From contig JANWHV010000192.1 in NCBI GenBank assembly GCA_025450255.1, forward strand, positions 1-7,124: a DNA stretch of 7,124 nt, written 5' to 3'. The position numbers and the translations under genes are program-made. The DNA is from Chloroflexota bacterium. GTDB taxonomy: Bacteria; Chloroflexota; UBA5177; JANWHV01. Shown here piece by piece: positions 5,708-7,124 of this stretch; the first letter of the stretch is position 1, and every line of letters starts with the position of its first letter. Under the pieces are notes generated by a model. The model saw only the letters and a program-made list of their open reading frames with translations. It ran no database searches and had not been told where the DNA came from.

Positions 5708-6756
5708 GCAATAGGCTTCCAGTCGCCGTGCTCGGCGCTACCGGGATGGTTGGCCAGTATTTCGTCAGCCTCCTGGCCAACCATCCGTGGTTTACGCTCG
5801 ACGCGGTCGTGGCGTCAGACCGATCCGCCGGCAAGCGATATGCCGACGCCTGTCGATGGCTGCTCGGCGCCGGTATGCCGGATGCCGCGCGCGACCTTAT
5901 CGTGCAACCGTTGGGCAGCGATGTGAACGGTCGGGTCGTGTTCTCGGCGCTACCGTCGGATGTGGCCGGAGATACCGAGGTAACCTATGCCTCGCGCGGA
6001 CACTACATCTTTAGCAACGCGTCGAATCATAGGATGGACCCGTTGGTGCCGCTACTCGTCCCCGAGGTGAACCACGCGCACTCAGCGATTATTCGAGAGC
6101 AACGTCGCCGGAAAGGATGGTCGGGCTACATCGCGACCAATCCAAACTGCAGCGCCGCGGTACTCGTCAGCGCGCTGCACCCGCTTCAGCAATCGTTTGG
6201 ACTGGAGCGAGTCATGGTGACGACCTTGCAGGCAGTATCTGGCGCGGGTTATCCTGGCCTGTCGTCGCTTGACATCCTGGATAACGCGATTCCCTTCATC
6301 GGCGGCGAGGAGCCCAAGCTCGAGCAAGAGCCGCTGAAGATGCTCGGCACCTACGCCGACGGCGCGATTCACTTCGCGGAGTTCAAAGTCAGCGCGCACT
6401 GTAACCGCGTGGCAACCCGTGACGGTCACCTGGAGTGCGTCAGCGTGACGCTGCGTACCGCGCCCTCGCTGGAAGACATTGAGACGGCATTCCGTGCATA
6501 CACCAGCCTACCGCAGGAGATGGGTTTGCCGACGGCGCCGCCGAAGCCGATACTTTTCCGCTCCGAGCCGGACCGGCCGCAGACGCGGCTCGATCGTGAT
6601 GCTGGGAAGGGCATGGCGGTGAGCGTCGGTAGATTGCGCGAATGTTCGCTGCTCGGCGTCAAGTTCGTCGCCCTGGGCAGCAACACCATGCGCGGCGCGG
6701 CAGGCGGATCGGTGCTCAACGCCGAGTTGCTGAAGATGCAGGGCCTTCTCGACTAA
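5704..6756 (+). CDS. asd: Aspartate-semialdehyde dehydrogenase, archaeal/fungal-type
   Basis: Asd reduces aspartyl 4-phosphate to L-aspartate 4-semialdehyde with NADPH, the second step of the aspartate pathway. The 350-residue protein opens with the dinucleotide-binding loop VLGATGMVG (9-17). Then come VFSALPSDVAGD (79-90), SNASNHRMD (104-112) and TNPNCSAA (145-152) with nucleophile Cys149. QAVSGAGYPG follows at 176-185. The SAHCNRVATRDGH segment (230-242) supplies substrate-binding Arg235 and general-base His242. Near the end are RPQTRLDRDAGKGM (291-304) and NTMRGAAGGSVLNAE (327-341). The Cys-to-Arg-to-His spacing and these blocks match the Methanocaldococcus-like class (TIGR00978) rather than the E. 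coli or Gram-positive classes. The start overlaps the aspartate kinase stop as ATGA and has a strong ribosome binding site, so the two enzymes are probably made together. It is the last gene of the operon. Confidence 0.96.
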   Translation: MSNRLPVAVLGATGMVGQYFVSLLANHPWFTLDAVVASDRSAGKRYADACRWLLGAGMPDAARDLIVQPLGSDVNGRVVFSALPSDVAGDTEVTYASRGHYIFSNASNHRMDPLVPLLVPEVNHAHSAIIREQRRRKGWSGYIATNPNCSAAVLVSALHPLQQSFGLERVMVTTLQAVSGAGYPGLSSLDILDNAIPFIGGEEPKLEQEPLKMLGTYADGAIHFAEFKVSAHCNRVATRDGHLECVSVTLRTAPSLEDIETAFRAYTSLPQEMGLPTAPPKPILFRSEPDRPQTRLDRDAGKGMAVSVGRLRECSLLGVKFVALGSNTMRGAAGGSVLNAELLKMQGLLD

Positions 6757-6828
6757 CGAGCCGCGCGATCGATCGTTTGCGGGACATTCGGCGCCGGCGC
6801 GCCTGACCGGGCTAGCACGCCTCGTTAG
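6753..6828. terminator. Inverted repeat spanning a convergent gene junction
   Basis: CTAACGAG (6753-6760) and CTCGTTAG (6821-6828) are perfect reverse complements. They bracket the 68-base gap and include the asd TAA and the MFS TAA. Between them lie a 5-bp hairpin GGCGC-CGGC-GCGCC (6790-6803) and a perfect palindrome CGATCGATCG (6766-6775). No T-run follows on either strand. The arrangement could fold as a bidirectional terminator, but a 60-base loop between 8-bp arms is weak evidence. Confidence 0.3.
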
Positions 6829-7124
6829 ATTGACACTCTGCGGCTGAGCAGGCCGGCGACGAACACTATCGCCGCCAGGATACCGAGCGTCTGCGGCACG
6901 GTGAGAAGCTGGCCGACCAGAGCCACGCCGAGCAGCGGTGGGATAGTGACCGCGGCGGCCAACGCCTGCTGTACGGCGAGGACGCGGCCGCGCAGATTGC
7001 TGCTCGCGCGCTCTTGCACGATTGTCTGGGCAGGGGCGTTGAGCAGCGCCGTGGCGATGCCGAGCACAAAGCTGATTGGCACGGTCATCAATGAGGCGCC
7101 AACCGTCCGGCTTACATTTAGATC
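6825..7124 (-). CDS. MFS transporter, C-terminal part (partial)
   Basis: The frame is open from the window edge to the TAA at 6825-6827, giving 99 residues of a membrane protein that lacks its N-terminal three quarters. About three hydrophobic segments are visible (residues roughly 12-31, 48-71 and 76-93). The loop between the first two reads NAPAQTIVQERASSNLRGRVLAV, shown here as residues 29-51. Its Gln-Glu...Arg-Gly-Arg-Val core is typical of major facilitator superfamily exporters of the EntS/MFS_3 type, near the tenth and eleventh helices. The chain ends with a short basic tail (SRRVSI) that would lie in the cytoplasm. Substrate and direction cannot be read from this fragment. A TTG/ATG near 7088-7091 is not the true start, because the frame and the family match continue upstream. 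It is convergent with asd. Confidence 0.85.
   Translation of the reverse strand, partial: DLNVSRTVGASLMTVPISFVLGIATALLNAPAQTIVQERASSNLRGRVLAVQQALAAAVTIPPLLGVALVGQLLTVPQTLGILAAIVFVAGLLSRRVSI

Noticed and set aside
1..7124. Defence system, toxin-antitoxin pair, CRISPR array, prophage or mobile element
   Set aside because: I looked for nuclease/methylase sets, small adjacent ORF pairs, regularly spaced repeats, terminal inverted repeats and transposase motifs and saw none. The HD, RecJ and kinase-like genes do not form one transcription unit.

Overview
This is a GC-rich bacterial chromosome segment with tightly packed housekeeping genes. It holds five complete genes plus a sixth small one, and partial genes at both edges. 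The gene mix suggests Chloroflexota (Thermomicrobia-like or a related metagenomic lineage), with Actinobacteria as the second choice. The pointers are an SCO1664-family kinase-like protein, an HD hydrolase of a type I associate with archaea and Chloroflexota, and an aspartate-semialdehyde dehydrogenase of the archaeal/fungal class. This assignment rests on family resemblance only. I see no mobile element, phage gene, CRISPR array or RNA gene.

Layout. The first 60 bases are the tail of an unidentified plus-strand gene. It converges on dtd (minus strand, D-aminoacyl-tRNA deacylase) across a 25-base gap that holds a perfect GC hairpin. dtd is divergent from an SCO1664-family protein (plus, 673-1467), with a 116-base gap between their starts. 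That gene runs tail to tail, 6 bases apart, into an HD-domain phosphohydrolase (minus, 1474-2382). A 176-base divergent region then separates the HD gene from a plus-strand operon: recJ (2559-4289), aspartate kinase (4307-5707) and asd (5704-6756). The operon converges on the C-terminal part of an MFS transporter (minus, 6825 to the window end). The 68-base gap there is bracketed by an 8-bp inverted repeat that takes in both stop codons.

How the genes work together. Aspartate kinase and Asd catalyse the first two steps of the aspartate pathway (aspartate to aspartyl phosphate to aspartate semialdehyde), which feeds lysine, diaminopimelate, threonine and methionine. Their 4-base ATGA overlap suggests coupled translation. 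RecJ, a single-strand DNA exonuclease, lies just upstream with a 17-base gap and is probably co-transcribed, although it has no metabolic link to them. Dtd proofreads aminoacyl-tRNA. The SCO1664-like protein and the HD hydrolase have no established substrate that I can name.

The window looks like ordinary core genome. I found no convincing undescribed multi-gene system. The points most worth a second look are the SCO1664-family gene away from its usual partners, the uncharacterised HD hydrolase, the diverged RecJ motifs in an amino-acid operon, and the archaeal-type Asd.
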